This document shows, piece by piece, positions 1 through 6,857 of a DNA stretch of 10,170 bases. Made by a program: the position numbers and the translations under genes. The stretch is from contig CAMPHP010000059.1 of NCBI GenBank assembly GCA_946885925.1, forward strand, positions 1 to 10,170, read 5' to 3'. The DNA is from an uncultured Litorilinea sp. GTDB taxonomy: Bacteria; Chloroflexota; Anaerolineae; Caldilineales; Caldilineaceae. The notes beneath the pieces are model-generated. The model did no database searches. It saw nothing but the letters and a program-made list of their open reading frames with translations, and was not told the DNA's origin. Each line of letters begins with the position of its first letter. Within the stretch, counting starts at the first letter, position 1.

Positions 1-334
1 CAATGCGACTGTCAATCACCTGTTGCAATACCCTGGTTAGCTCCGGATGATGGGGATCAATGCCATAGCCGAGGATATTGATATCCGCGTAATCTCGTTC
101 CAACTCAGGGCGCGTGCTAAACTCAATGGCAGGAACCACCCAAATACCCTCGGCGCGGCCTGCATTTAGAGCTTCCTCTACGCCCAGAACCGAATCATGG
201 TCTGTCAGGGCCATCACGCGCAGCCCGCGCGCTGCACAATGTTGCACAAGCGCAGTCGGTGTCTCTGTACCATCCGATGCAGTGCTGTGAAGCTGCAAAT
301 CGACCGGATAAGGGGCCTTTGTTTCTGCGTTCAT
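1..334 (-). CDS. PHP-domain phosphoesterase, N-terminal part (runs off left edge)
   Basis: This is the first 111 codons of a PHP-domain protein of the TrpH/YciV-like group, a family of metal-dependent phosphoesterases acting on nucleotides or RNA ends. Visible motifs are DLQLHSTASDG (residues 12-22), LTDHD (43-47), the metal-site glutamate in PAIEFS (E71) and NILGYGID (86-93). Family members usually read DLHxHS and HILGYxxD, so two common histidine metal ligands appear as Q14 and N86 here. The ATG at 334-332 overlaps the TGA of the upstream flavin-fold gene as ATGA, which implies translational coupling and fixes the start. The C-terminal part lies outside the window, so the substrate cannot be judged. 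Family assignment is secure; the exact activity is not. Confidence 0.88.
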   Translation of the reverse strand, partial: MNAETKAPYPVDLQLHSTASDGTETPTALVQHCAARGLRVMALTDHDSVLGVEEALNAGRAEGIWVVPAIEFSTRPELERDYADINILGYGIDPHHPELTRVLQQVIDSRI

Positions 335-774
335 ACAGGGTTGCTTTCTTTCTGGTGCACACCATCAGCGTCAAAATGCCAGCGTCCTTCACCCTCTTCA
401 CCCCACGCCATGATCTTGCGCGGCGTAACCTCAATGATCAGACGGTACTCATGATCCGTGTTATAGTCCCAATCATATTTGGCTTTGAACAAGGGTTGCA
501 GTGCGTCCGCCTGTTCTGGTGCCGGGCGTGCTGTGCCCTCTATAATCGCCACATTGATGGGGTCGGGCAGCGCTAGACTCACCCAGGATTGTTGGGCGAT
601 ATTATGCGCGCGTACAGACTTGGCTTGAGTCACCATATAGACACGTCCCTCGTGCCACACATGCCAGATTGGTGCGAGATGGGCACGTCCATCGGGTCGT
701 GTCGAACTAAACCAACAAGCTTCAGCTTGTGCGAATCTTTCTACCAGACGCGCCAAAACGGGATCATCCATCAT
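331..774 (-). CDS. Pyridoxamine 5'-phosphate oxidase-like (PPOX) flavin-fold protein
   Basis: This 147-residue protein has the size and pattern of a single split-barrel flavin-binding domain. It has an N-terminal helix (about 1-18), then a beta strand CWFSSTRPDG (20-29), followed by RAHLAPIWHVWHEGRVYMVT, which matches the core strands of PPOX-family proteins such as the F420- or FMN-binding Rv1155-like group. The middle SVRAHNIAQQSWVSLAL segment resembles the strand and helix that contact the cofactor phosphate. It probably binds FMN or F420 as a dimer in the cytoplasm; the substrate is unknown, and true PdxH activity is unlikely because the protein is much shorter. The start codon ATG at 774 is preceded by an AGGAA-type ribosome site about 7 bases away. 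A second ATG follows immediately. The stop overlaps the start of the PHP gene, so the two form an operon. Confidence 0.82.
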   Translation of the reverse strand: MMDDPVLARLVERFAQAEACWFSSTRPDGRAHLAPIWHVWHEGRVYMVTQAKSVRAHNIAQQSWVSLALPDPINVAIIEGTARPAPEQADALQPLFKAKYDWDYNTDHEYRLIIEVTPRKIMAWGEEGEGRWHFDADGVHQKESNPV

Positions 775-818
775 TTCGATTTCCTGTCATTGACTGCTTG
801 GGTCGAGTTTTGAGTTTT

Positions 819-830
819 ATGATACATCAT
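819..830 (-). promoter_or_regulatory. Possible -10 box and small palindrome for the minus-strand pair
   Basis: On the minus strand TATCAT (824-819) matches five of six bases of a -10 box and lies about 45 bases before the flavin-fold gene. It overlaps an inverted repeat, ATGAT-AC-ATCAT (819-830). I could not find a convincing -35 box. A second inverted repeat, CTACTT and AAGTAG around a 5-base loop (836-852), lies just upstream. The arrangement could be a promoter with an operator, but both elements are short. Confidence 0.3.
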
Positions 831-946
831 GCCCGCTACTTGAACGAAGTAGCCCTGCTTACGACTCCCTTGCCTCTAGCGGCCTAAGGAAAGTAGAATT
901 CACTTTGCATCCAGGGGCACTGTCATGTGAAAATTTGTTCTTGACA

Positions 947-955
947 TGGTATACT
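947..955 (+). promoter_or_regulatory. Extended -10 promoter of pyrG
   Basis: TGGTATACT is an extended -10 element (TG, one base, then TATACT) lying 38 bases before the pyrG ATG. The sequence 17 bases further up (GTGAAA at 927-932) is a weak -35, which fits an extended -10 promoter. A TTGACA at 941-946 sits directly next to it, too close to act with this -10; its own partner at 17 bases would be a poor box. Transcription would start near 962. Confidence 0.55.
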
Positions 956-980
956 CACTCAATATTGGTCGTGTATGTGA

Positions 981-2702
<1,722 letters not shown>

Positions 2703-2714
2703 TCCATGCTGTTT

Positions 2715-2738
2715 AGATGATCTGCACATAGATCATCT
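2715..2738 (+). terminator. Hairpin downstream of pyrG, possible terminator
   Basis: A perfect 9-base-pair stem (AGATGATCT at 2715-2723 with AGATCATCT at 2730-2738) encloses a 6-base loop, starting 12 bases after the pyrG stop. The stem is AT-rich and no run of T follows, so this is not a classical intrinsic terminator. It could instead mark a 3' end protected from exonucleases. Confidence 0.4.
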
Positions 2739-2943
2739 GTATCGGATAGCTTATAACATGGCCCATTTGATTACGCTGCCTAGTTAGTGGGCACGATAAT
2801 TTGGGTACGGCATGATCAAAGTGCCATCAAATTGTTACGTGATTAAATTATTAGCAAGTATTATCAAGCAAAGCGTTATACAAGCTACGCAGAGCGAAAT
2901 TACAACGAAATTATGAAGAGACTGTAATGTTCATAACGAACGG
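2739..2943. other. Gene-free AT-rich stretch between pyrG and yebC
   Basis: No convincing open frame with a ribosome site is present on either strand. The stretch is visibly richer in A and T than its neighbours. It contains a composite inverted repeat: AATTTG (2798-2803) pairs with CAAATT (2828-2833) and GGCA (2809-2812) with TGCC (2822-2825). An alternative pairing uses GGCAC (2790-2794) with GTGCC (2821-2825). A short direct repeat, CGAAATTA, occurs twice around 2896-2912. I do not recognise a riboswitch or small RNA. Confidence 0.4.
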
Positions 2944-2972
2944 TTGGCATGTGCATCTGATTATGTCATAAT
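2944..2972 (+). promoter_or_regulatory. Sigma-70-type promoter of the yebC-ruvC run
   Basis: TTGGCA (2944-2949) and CATAAT (2967-2972) each match five of six consensus bases and are separated by exactly 17 bases. Transcription would start near 2979, giving a leader of about 34 bases before the yebC ATG. Confidence 0.65.
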
Positions 2973-3012
2973 AAGCGATAGCTGGCTGACTGTTACGTAA
3001 AGGAAGGGAAAT

Positions 3013-3780
3013 ATGTCGGGTCATTCTAAATGGTCAACCATCAAACGTAAGAAGGGTGCAATCGACGCGGCCCGCGGCAAGATCTTTACGCGCTTGGCGC
3101 GTGAAATTCAAATCGCGGCGCGCAGTGGAGCAGACCCAGCGTCAAACTTTACCCTGCGGCTGGCGGTGGAACGTGCCCGCGCCGAGAATATGCCCAAGGA
3201 TAATATCGATCGCGCCATTCGACGCGGTGCGGGGCTGGAAAAAGATGCTGCCGAGATTGAAGAAGTGACCTATGAGGGCTATGGGCCGCATGGCATTGCC
3301 ATCATCGTCGAATGTCTCACCGACAACCGCAATCGTACCATCTCGGAGGTACGCCGTTGCTTTACCCGCGCCAATGGCAGCTTGGGTGAGCCAAACTCGG
3401 TGGCATGGCAGTTCACTGAAAATGGCTATCTCGCCTTTAATCTCTTCGATGCAGACGAAGAGCCAAAGAAGATCGACGCCGATGAACTTTTTATGGTGGC
3501 GTTAGAAGCAGGTGCGGTGGATGTGCAGACGAGCGATGATGTGGTGGAGGTCTACACCGAGCGCAATGAGTTGGCCCAAGTCGCCCAGGCACTCAGCGAA
3601 GCTGGCTTTACTGCGGATGAATCGCAGTTGGTACTCAAGCCCAACACGACGATCAGCCTAGAAGTGGAGCAGGCGAGTGCGGTCCTCAATCTCATCGAAG
3701 CTTTGGAGGAGTTGGATGACGTTAGCAACGTCTATCACAATCTAGAGATGACCGATGAGCTTGTCGAGCAGTTTGCCTAG
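3013..3780 (+). CDS. yebC: YebC/PmpR-family protein (TACO1-like)
   Basis: The 255 residues match the YebC/TACO1 family over full length. The signature start MSGHSKWSTIKRKKGAIDAARGK is directly followed by IFTRLAREI. Then come the conserved ENMPKDNIDRAIRRGAG region (about 58-74), YEGYGPHG (89-96) and the NRNRTISEVR segment (107-116). Family members have been described as DNA-binding regulators and, more recently, as factors that help ribosomes on hard-to-translate stretches such as polyproline; which applies here cannot be read from sequence. A GGAAGGGA ribosome site precedes the ATG. The ruvC start lies 9 bases after its stop in the same frame, so the two genes are very likely co-transcribed, an arrangement common in bacteria. 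Confidence 0.96.
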   Translation: MSGHSKWSTIKRKKGAIDAARGKIFTRLAREIQIAARSGADPASNFTLRLAVERARAENMPKDNIDRAIRRGAGLEKDAAEIEEVTYEGYGPHGIAIIVECLTDNRNRTISEVRRCFTRANGSLGEPNSVAWQFTENGYLAFNLFDADEEPKKIDADELFMVALEAGAVDVQTSDDVVEVYTERNELAQVAQALSEAGFTADESQLVLKPNTTISLEVEQASAVLNLIEALEELDDVSNVYHNLEMTDELVEQFA

Positions 3781-3789
3781 TACACAGAT

Positions 3790-4362
3790 ATGCCAGCGAA
3801 AACACGCCCGCGCCCAGTCGAGTCAGTTTCAGGATACGGTCATATCACAATCGGGATTGACCCGGGGACAGGCACGACAGGGTACGGGGTGGTTGGGCTA
3901 ACGCAATCAGGAGATTTTGTCTTGCTGGCATGTGGCGTAATTCGTACGCCGCCACGTACGCCAATGCACTTACGTTTACGAGAGCTTTTCAATGACTTGC
4001 GCAGACTCGTCGCTGAATTTCATCCCCAGACGCTAGCTGTTGAAAAGCTCTTTTTTGGCCGCAACGTTACCACCGCTATCACTGTCGGTCAGGCCAGAGG
4101 AATTGTTTTGCTAACGGCAGCACTCGACCAAATCGATGTTGCTGAATATACCCCTGCGGAAGTAAAACAGGCGATTGCTGGATACGGCAATGCAGACAAA
4201 CGCCAGGTGCAAGAAATGGTTCAACGCATCCTCGATCTGCCTGAGATACCACGACCGGATGACGCGGCTGACGGTGTGGCGATTGCAGTCTGTCACCTCC
4301 AAGCTTTACACTATCATCGCCGTCTTGCCGATGCAGAAGCAGGATTGGATTCGTACAGTTGA
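3790..4362 (+). CDS. ruvC: Holliday junction resolvase RuvC
   Basis: RuvC is the dimeric Mg-dependent endonuclease that cuts Holliday junctions made mobile by RuvAB. The 190 residues include all four acidic catalytic positions: D24 in GIDPGTGTTGYG, E85 in AVEKLFFGRN, and D158 and D161 in PDDAADGVAIA. The conserved TPAEVKQAIAGYGNADKRQVQ stretch (121-141) is intact. The protein carries about 18 extra residues, many polar or proline, before the usual start of the fold. The start is forced: the yebC stop lies in the same frame just upstream, and no ATG, GTG or TTG occurs between 3790 and the catalytic aspartate. No clear ribosome site precedes it, so translation probably depends on ribosomes finishing yebC. 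Confidence 0.96.
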   Translation: MPAKTRPRPVESVSGYGHITIGIDPGTGTTGYGVVGLTQSGDFVLLACGVIRTPPRTPMHLRLRELFNDLRRLVAEFHPQTLAVEKLFFGRNVTTAITVGQARGIVLLTAALDQIDVAEYTPAEVKQAIAGYGNADKRQVQEMVQRILDLPEIPRPDDAADGVAIAVCHLQALHYHRRLADAEAGLDSYS

Positions 4363-4442
4363 GCACGGGTGCTTATGATCAATTTTCTCTCACGATCTAT
4401 CAATATTCTAGTTTCACGCAGCCCTAAACCGGGATAGCGCAT

Positions 4443-5183
4443 ATGACTCAGACGGCCCAATACTCCCCCCAACCAGTTCGTACGAATGTACATATCTTGG
4501 TAGTTGAAGACGAACGTGCGATTCAGAAGATGCTAAAGCTTTCCTTGGAACGAGTCGGACACCAAGTAAGCTTGGCACGGACTGGCAGCGAAGCACTTCA
4601 TATGATCCGTCATGAACCGATCGAGCTAGTCTTGCTTGATATTCTGCTCCCAGACATGAACGGATTCGACGTTTGTCGCAGCATACGCAAATTTTCCGAT
4701 GTGCCGGTCGTCATGCTTACTGCCCTCAACCGTACAGAAGACATTGTGCAGGGCTTTAGTTTGGGTGCAGATGACTACATCACAAAGCCCTTTAGCCTGC
4801 GCGAGGTACAAGGGCGGATCGAGGCCATTCTCCGGCGCATCCGCTGGATTGAGGCGCGCCCATTAAGTGACCAGTTCAACCTCAATGGCGTCATCCTCTA
4901 TGAGCGTACCCAAACAGTAACAGCACGCGACAAAGAGGTCCACCTTACCCCCATCGAGTTCCGGCTTCTGCGCTATCTCATGCACCGCCCGGATCGCCCG
5001 ATTAGCAAAGAGGAACTCTTTTCCCAGGTATGGGGCTATGAGTTGGTGGGCGGAACCAACTTGGTCGAGGTTGCCATTCGTCGTTTGCGTAGCAAGATCG
5101 AGGAAGATCCCTCAGTTCCCAAGCTTATCGTAACCGTTCACACGGTAGGCTATAAGTTTGTAAGCCACTCTTCTGAAGAGTAG
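4443..5183 (+). CDS. OmpR/PhoB-family response regulator, no kinase nearby
   Basis: This 246-residue protein is a DNA-binding response regulator. The receiver domain (about 16-132) has the acidic pair E22/D23, the phospho-accepting D66 in LLDILLPDMNG, T93 in MLTAL and K115 in TKPF, so all phosphorylation residues are in place. The C-terminal winged helix (about 145-243) has LTPIEFRLLRYLM (168-180), the recognition-helix region NLVEVAIRRLRSKIE (206-220) and the wing VHTVGYKFV (232-240). It should bind DNA direct repeats as a dimer after phosphorylation by a histidine kinase, which is not present in the window. It sits 80 bases after ruvC and 95 before ruvA, splitting a pair that is usually adjacent. 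The ribosome site (GGGA, about 9 bases upstream) is weak. Its targets are unknown. Confidence 0.93.
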   Translation: MTQTAQYSPQPVRTNVHILVVEDERAIQKMLKLSLERVGHQVSLARTGSEALHMIRHEPIELVLLDILLPDMNGFDVCRSIRKFSDVPVVMLTALNRTEDIVQGFSLGADDYITKPFSLREVQGRIEAILRRIRWIEARPLSDQFNLNGVILYERTQTVTARDKEVHLTPIEFRLLRYLMHRPDRPISKEELFSQVWGYELVGGTNLVEVAIRRLRSKIEEDPSVPKLIVTVHTVGYKFVSHSSEE

Positions 5184-5230
5184 TAGCTGAAGAGTAATAG
5201 CTGAAAAGTAGTAGCTAAAGAGTAGTAGCA
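5175..5230 (+). repeat. Four tandem 14-base repeats starting at the end of the response regulator gene
   Basis: Four head-to-tail copies of a 14-base unit, consensus GAAGAGTAGTAGCT, occupy 5175-5188, 5189-5202, 5203-5216 and 5217-5230, with one or two differences each in copies 2 to 4. The first copy encodes the last two residues (E-E) and the stop codon of the regulator. Each copy holds a double stop (TAGTAG or TAATAG). Because 14 is not a multiple of three, the copies place double stops in all three forward frames. Confidence 0.95.
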
Positions 5231-5278
5231 ACGTTTAACTCTGGCGCTTATCATTCTGGCGAGCAAGGTGTGATGCAG

Positions 5279-5854
5279 ATGATCCGCATGGTGCGCGGTA
5301 CCGTCATGGCACGGGGCAAAGATTATTTGGTCATTGATGTTGGGGGCGTGGGCTACAAGGTATTTGTCCCCGAACCTGCTGCGTTATCAGCCAGCACAGA
5401 TGACGTGCTCATGCTTCATACCTATCTACAAGTACGTGAGGATGCCCTAAATCTCTTTGGCTTTGCCGAGGTAGAAGAGCTAGAAATGTTTGAACTGCTC
5501 TTGGGGGTAAGCGGTGTTGGCCCCAAAGTGGCACTGGCAATCCTGGGTGTCCTCAATCCCGAGATGTTACGCACCGCAATCGCTTCCGAGGAACCCGCGA
5601 TGATTGCACGCGTGCCTGGTGTGGGCAAACGCACGGCAGAGAAGATTGTCCTCGAACTGCGCGACAAGGTGAAACAACCAAGTGGTCTCCAATCCTTTGC
5701 CTATGCTACCGATGTAGATAGCGAAGTGATTGATGCACTGACAAGCCTGGGCTATAGTGTGGTCGAAGCCCAACGTGCTGTGCAAAAACTCCCCAAAGAG
5801 GCTCAGGGTGTGGAAGAACGCCTGCGCCTTGCCCTTAGCCAATTTACCCAATAA
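5279..5854 (+). CDS. ruvA: Holliday junction branch migration protein RuvA
   Basis: RuvA tetramers bind Holliday junctions and load the RuvB motor. With the start at 5279 the protein has 191 residues, normal for the family. Domain I is an OB fold (1-63) with DVGGVGYKV and the acidic-pin segment REDALNLFGF (53-62). Domain II has two helix-hairpin-helix motifs, GVSGVGPKVALAIL (76-89) and RVPGVGKRTAEKIVLEL (111-127). Domain III (about 146-188) is the RuvB-contacting three-helix bundle. Three starts compete: GTG 5270, ATG 5273 and ATG 5279. I prefer 5279 because it gives the family-typical M-I-x-x-x-x-G beginning and lies 8 bases after AGGTG, whereas 5273 is only 2 bases from it. RuvB is not in the window. 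Confidence 0.96.
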   Translation: MIRMVRGTVMARGKDYLVIDVGGVGYKVFVPEPAALSASTDDVLMLHTYLQVREDALNLFGFAEVEELEMFELLLGVSGVGPKVALAILGVLNPEMLRTAIASEEPAMIARVPGVGKRTAEKIVLELRDKVKQPSGLQSFAYATDVDSEVIDALTSLGYSVVEAQRAVQKLPKEAQGVEERLRLALSQFTQ

Positions 5855-5871
5855 AAGTTTACCCAATAAAG
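5843..5871 (+). repeat. Tandem duplication spanning the ruvA stop codon
   Basis: TTTACCCAATAAAAG (5843-5857) is directly followed by TTTACCCAATAAAG (5858-5871). The first copy encodes the last residues F-T-Q and the TAA stop of ruvA. The second repeats them 15 bases later, so a second in-frame TAA follows, and readthrough would add only K-F-T-Q. Confidence 0.93.
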
Positions 5872-5926
5872 TACGTGCAGTAAATTCCTCTAGTAAAGAA
5901 CAAAAGTCAGGAAAAACCCCGCTGCT

Positions 5927-5955
5927 TTGACACATTTCCATGCCGCACTTATAAT
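5927..5955 (+). promoter_or_regulatory. Perfect-consensus sigma-70-type promoter of efp
   Basis: TTGACA (5927-5932) and TATAAT (5950-5955) are both exact consensus hexamers with an optimal 17-base spacer. Transcription would start near 5962, leaving a leader of about 54 bases. This fits strong, constitutive expression of elongation factor P. Confidence 0.9.
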
Positions 5956-6015
5956 GGGAATGTTTGGTCGCGTAAAATATTATGAATTTTAGAGGAATCC
6001 TTAGGATAAAATCAT

Positions 6016-6579
6016 ATGGCTGAAGTACAAACTCTGCGCAAGGGCAATATCTACGAAGAAGACAATCAGCTCTGGCGCGTGCTGGATTATCAACACATTA
6101 AGGTTGCACGCGGTGGTGCGACCATTCGCCTCAAGGTACGCAACGTCCGCACTGGCTCCACGGTCGAAAAGACCTATAACAACGGCGCGCGTGTCAAGGA
6201 TGTGCGACTAGAACAGCGCGATGTGCAGTTTCAATACACCGATGGCGAGTTCTACCATTTCATGGATACCACAACCTTTGAGCAGGTCATGCTTCGACCT
6301 GAAGCGCTTGAGGGTGTAGTGGAATATCTGACCGACAATATGGTTGTGAACCTCGAAACCTATGAAGACGAACCCCTCAACGTCAGCTTGCCCACTACTG
6401 TCGATCTGCGTGTCGTTTGGGCCGAGGCTGCCGTGGCTGGTGATACAGCCAACGCGCCGACCAAGCAGGTTGAGTTGGAGACAGGGTTAAAGATGCAAGT
6501 ACCGATGTTCGTGACCGAAGGGGACATCATCCGCGTAGACACACGCGATGGTGCCTATGTCACGCGCGTGAAGAACTAG
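6016..6579 (+). CDS. efp: Translation elongation factor P
   Basis: EF-P binds between the ribosomal P and E sites and rescues ribosomes stalled on polyproline. The 187 residues show the three-domain pattern: a KOW-like N-terminal domain (about 1-65) with RKGNIYEEDNQLWRVLDYQH and VRNVRTGSTVEKTYN, an OB domain (about 66-128) with YTDGEFYHFMD and EQVMLRPEALEG, and a C-terminal OB domain (about 129-187) with the family signature region KQVELETGLKMQVPMFVTEGDIIRVDTRDGAYVTRV. The tip loop that normally reads PGKG reads V30-A31-R32-G33, so an arginine stands where the modified lysine (K34 in E. coli) would be. The ATG follows AGGA by 9 bases. The gene has its own strong promoter and is probably transcribed alone. 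Confidence 0.97.
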   Translation: MAEVQTLRKGNIYEEDNQLWRVLDYQHIKVARGGATIRLKVRNVRTGSTVEKTYNNGARVKDVRLEQRDVQFQYTDGEFYHFMDTTTFEQVMLRPEALEGVVEYLTDNMVVNLETYEDEPLNVSLPTTVDLRVVWAEAAVAGDTANAPTKQVELETGLKMQVPMFVTEGDIIRVDTRDGAYVTRVKN

Positions 6580-6593
6580 CATGGACCGTCATG

Positions 6594-6642
6594 CCCGCCT
6601 GGAATAGGTCTGGGGCTGTTCATGGCTGGACTCCCAGGCGGG
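6594..6642 (+). terminator. GC-rich inverted repeat after efp, possible terminator
   Basis: CCCGCCTGG (6594-6602) and CCAGGCGGG (6634-6642) pair perfectly around a long 31-base loop, starting 14 bases after the efp stop. Only TTGATAA follows, without a T run. The strong stem and location suggest transcript ending or 3' protection for efp. The long loop and weak tail make it atypical. Confidence 0.4.
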
Positions 6643-6659
6643 TTGATAACAGGTAAAAC

Positions 6660-6688
6660 TTGCTTAATTCCGCCTGTGTGGATATACT
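6660..6688 (+). promoter_or_regulatory. Promoter of the tRNA-Thr gene
   Basis: TTGCTT (6660-6665) and TATACT (6683-6688) are separated by 17 bases and lie 22 bases before the mature tRNA 5' end. The -10 hexamer is the same as in the pyrG promoter. Confidence 0.6.
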
Positions 6689-6710
6689 AGATGCTCGTTG
6701 AACTCGTTCT

Positions 6711-6786
6711 GCCGTTGTAGCTCAGTCGGTAGAGCAGCGCCCTCGTAATGCGCAGGTCACCGGTTCAAGTCCGGTCAACGGCTCCA
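6711..6786 (+). tRNA. tRNA-Thr, anticodon CGT, reads ACG
   Basis: A complete 76-base cloverleaf can be folded. The acceptor stem GCCGTTG (6711-6717) pairs with CAACGGC (6776-6782). The D stem is GCTC/GAGC (6720-6723, 6732-6735). The anticodon stem is 6737-6741 with 6749-6753 around the loop CTCGTAA, with the anticodon CGT at 6744-6746. The T stem ACCGG/CCGGT (6759-6763, 6771-6775) surrounds TTCAAGT. Discriminator T and an encoded CCA (6784-6786) complete it. The last anticodon-stem pair (31-39) is a C-U mismatch. Confidence 0.97.
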
Positions 6787-6792
6787 AAAGCA

Positions 6793-6824
6793 CGGCCTTC
6801 CCATATGGGAAGGCCGCTTTGTTT
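6793..6824 (+). terminator. Strong palindromic terminator, usable from both strands
   Basis: A perfect 24-base palindrome (6793-6816, arms beginning CGGCCTTCCC, centre CATATG) starts 6 bases after the tRNA CCA and is followed by CTTTGTTT. On the minus strand it is followed by TGCTTTT and lies about 42 bases after the dehydratase stop. It therefore probably ends both the tRNA transcript and the converging dehydratase transcript. Confidence 0.88.
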
Positions 6825-6857
6825 CGATCACATTAAGAGGGCGCGGAATGACAGAAC

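Noticed and set aside
941..946. TTGACA as the -35 box of pyrG
   Set aside because: The good -10 (TATACT at 950-955) is only 3 bases away and the sequence 15 to 17 bases downstream is a poor -10, so the extended -10 explanation is preferred, though not proven.
2739..2943. Riboswitch or small RNA upstream of yebC
   Set aside because: The inverted repeats are short and imperfect, the region lies mostly upstream of the predicted promoter and no known riboswitch core could be recognised.
5175..5230. CRISPR-like array
   Set aside because: The units are 14 bases with no spacers, so this is a simple tandem repeat.
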